From an uncultured Blautia sp. (GTDB lineage Bacteria > Bacillota > Clostridia > Lachnospirales > Lachnospiraceae): a DNA stretch of 5,104 nt. Each line of letters starts with the position of its first letter. Position 1 is the first letter of the stretch. Positions 4,825-5,104 of this stretch are shown here, piece after piece. Both the position numbers and the translations under genes were made by a program. Below the pieces are notes generated by a model, which saw nothing but the letters and a program-made list of their open reading frames with translations, did not search any database and was not told the DNA's origin. The stretch is from the NCBI GenBank assembly GCA_945872375.1, contig CAMBYR010000160.1, positions 1-5,104 on the forward strand, read 5' to 3'.

Positions 4825-5104
4825 ATGGTACTATCACGGGAAATGACCTATGAGAAAATATATTATACACTTTGGGAGTGTGGACAAAGATACCGGGAGT
4901 TTGCTCAGTTTCGTGTCATCGGGCAAACGCATGATGATCGGATGATTCCCATGTTGGAGCTGGGGACCGGCGAATACGCCGTATTTCTGATGGCAGGAAC
5001 AGACAGCGGAGAACCATGGATTTCCTGCTGCCTGACAGAGATGATTGGAGAGTACTGCAGTGCTTTTGAATGCGGCTGGAAAATAGACGAGGAATATCCC
5101 GTGC
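4825..5104 (+). CDS. M14 (carboxypeptidase A / gamma-D-Glu-mDAP peptidase-like) protein, N-terminal part, altered zinc motif
   Basis: The first 93 residues of a gene that runs off the window. The opening follows the M14 layout of Gram-positive peptidoglycan-peptide peptidases: an N-terminal helix (YEKIYYTLWECGQRYREF), then FRVIGQTHDDRMIPMLELGTG (29-49), matching the usual IG.S..GR.I..L.LG, then the strand YAVFLMAG (51-58). Where the family has GxHxRE, whose His and Glu bind zinc, this protein has GTDSGEPWIS (58-67): Asp60 replaces His, Glu63 is kept and the Arg is Gly62. The helix CCLTEMIGEYCSAF follows as expected. There is no signal peptide, so a cytoplasmic location is likely. Catalytic Glu and the third zinc ligand lie beyond the edge, so whether it is an active enzyme, a divergent metal binder or a pseudoenzyme is undecided. 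No convincing promoter is visible between the two upstream hairpins and this gene. Confidence 0.7.
   Translation, partial: MVLSREMTYEKIYYTLWECGQRYREFAQFRVIGQTHDDRMIPMLELGTGEYAVFLMAGTDSGEPWISCCLTEMIGEYCSAFECGWKIDEEYPV

Overview
The window reads as part of the chromosome of a Gram-positive, gut-type clostridium, most likely in the Lachnospiraceae. The evidence is moderate GC content, strong GGAG/GGGAGG ribosome binding sites, a short ProB lacking a PUA domain, a YnzC-type DUF896 gene beside 5-formyltetrahydrofolate cyclo-ligase, and a large secreted protein ending in a sorting-signal-like tail. The family assignment is inferred from gene style and order, not from a search. All five genes lie on the + strand.

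Layout. Bases 1-134 hold the end of whatever lies upstream, a small palindromic patch and a plausible promoter (74-102). A compact housekeeping cluster follows: proB (135-983), a 73-residue DUF896 protein (1021-1242) and 5-formyltetrahydrofolate cyclo-ligase (1220-1834). The last two overlap by 23 bases, and the cyclo-ligase ribosome binding site lies inside the DUF896 gene. A near-consensus extended -10 promoter (1790-1819) sits inside the 3' end of the cyclo-ligase gene. It should produce an mRNA with a roughly 98-base leader for a 920-residue secreted protein (1924-4686). That protein is a mosaic: signal peptide, acidic Glu/Pro-rich spacer, parallel beta-helix with four 26-residue coils, three Ig-like repeats, a further all-beta domain, a Tyr/Thr/Pro-rich stalk and a C-terminal hydrophobic segment followed by RKRKR. 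A strong terminator (4700-4742) and a second hairpin with a T tract (4760-4791) follow. The window ends inside a gene for an M14-type carboxypeptidase-like protein (from 4825), whose first zinc-binding motif is altered.

How the parts fit. ProB makes gamma-glutamyl phosphate for proline synthesis, and the cyclo-ligase returns 5-formyl-THF to the one-carbon pool. DUF896 has no settled biochemical role. The surface protein looks like an independently transcribed adhesin or wall-displayed protein beside housekeeping genes.

I see no phage, transposon, CRISPR, toxin-antitoxin or defence system. The items most worth following are the M14-like protein with Asp in place of the first zinc-ligand His, the architecture and variant sorting signal of the 920-residue protein, and the regulatory DNA on either side of it.
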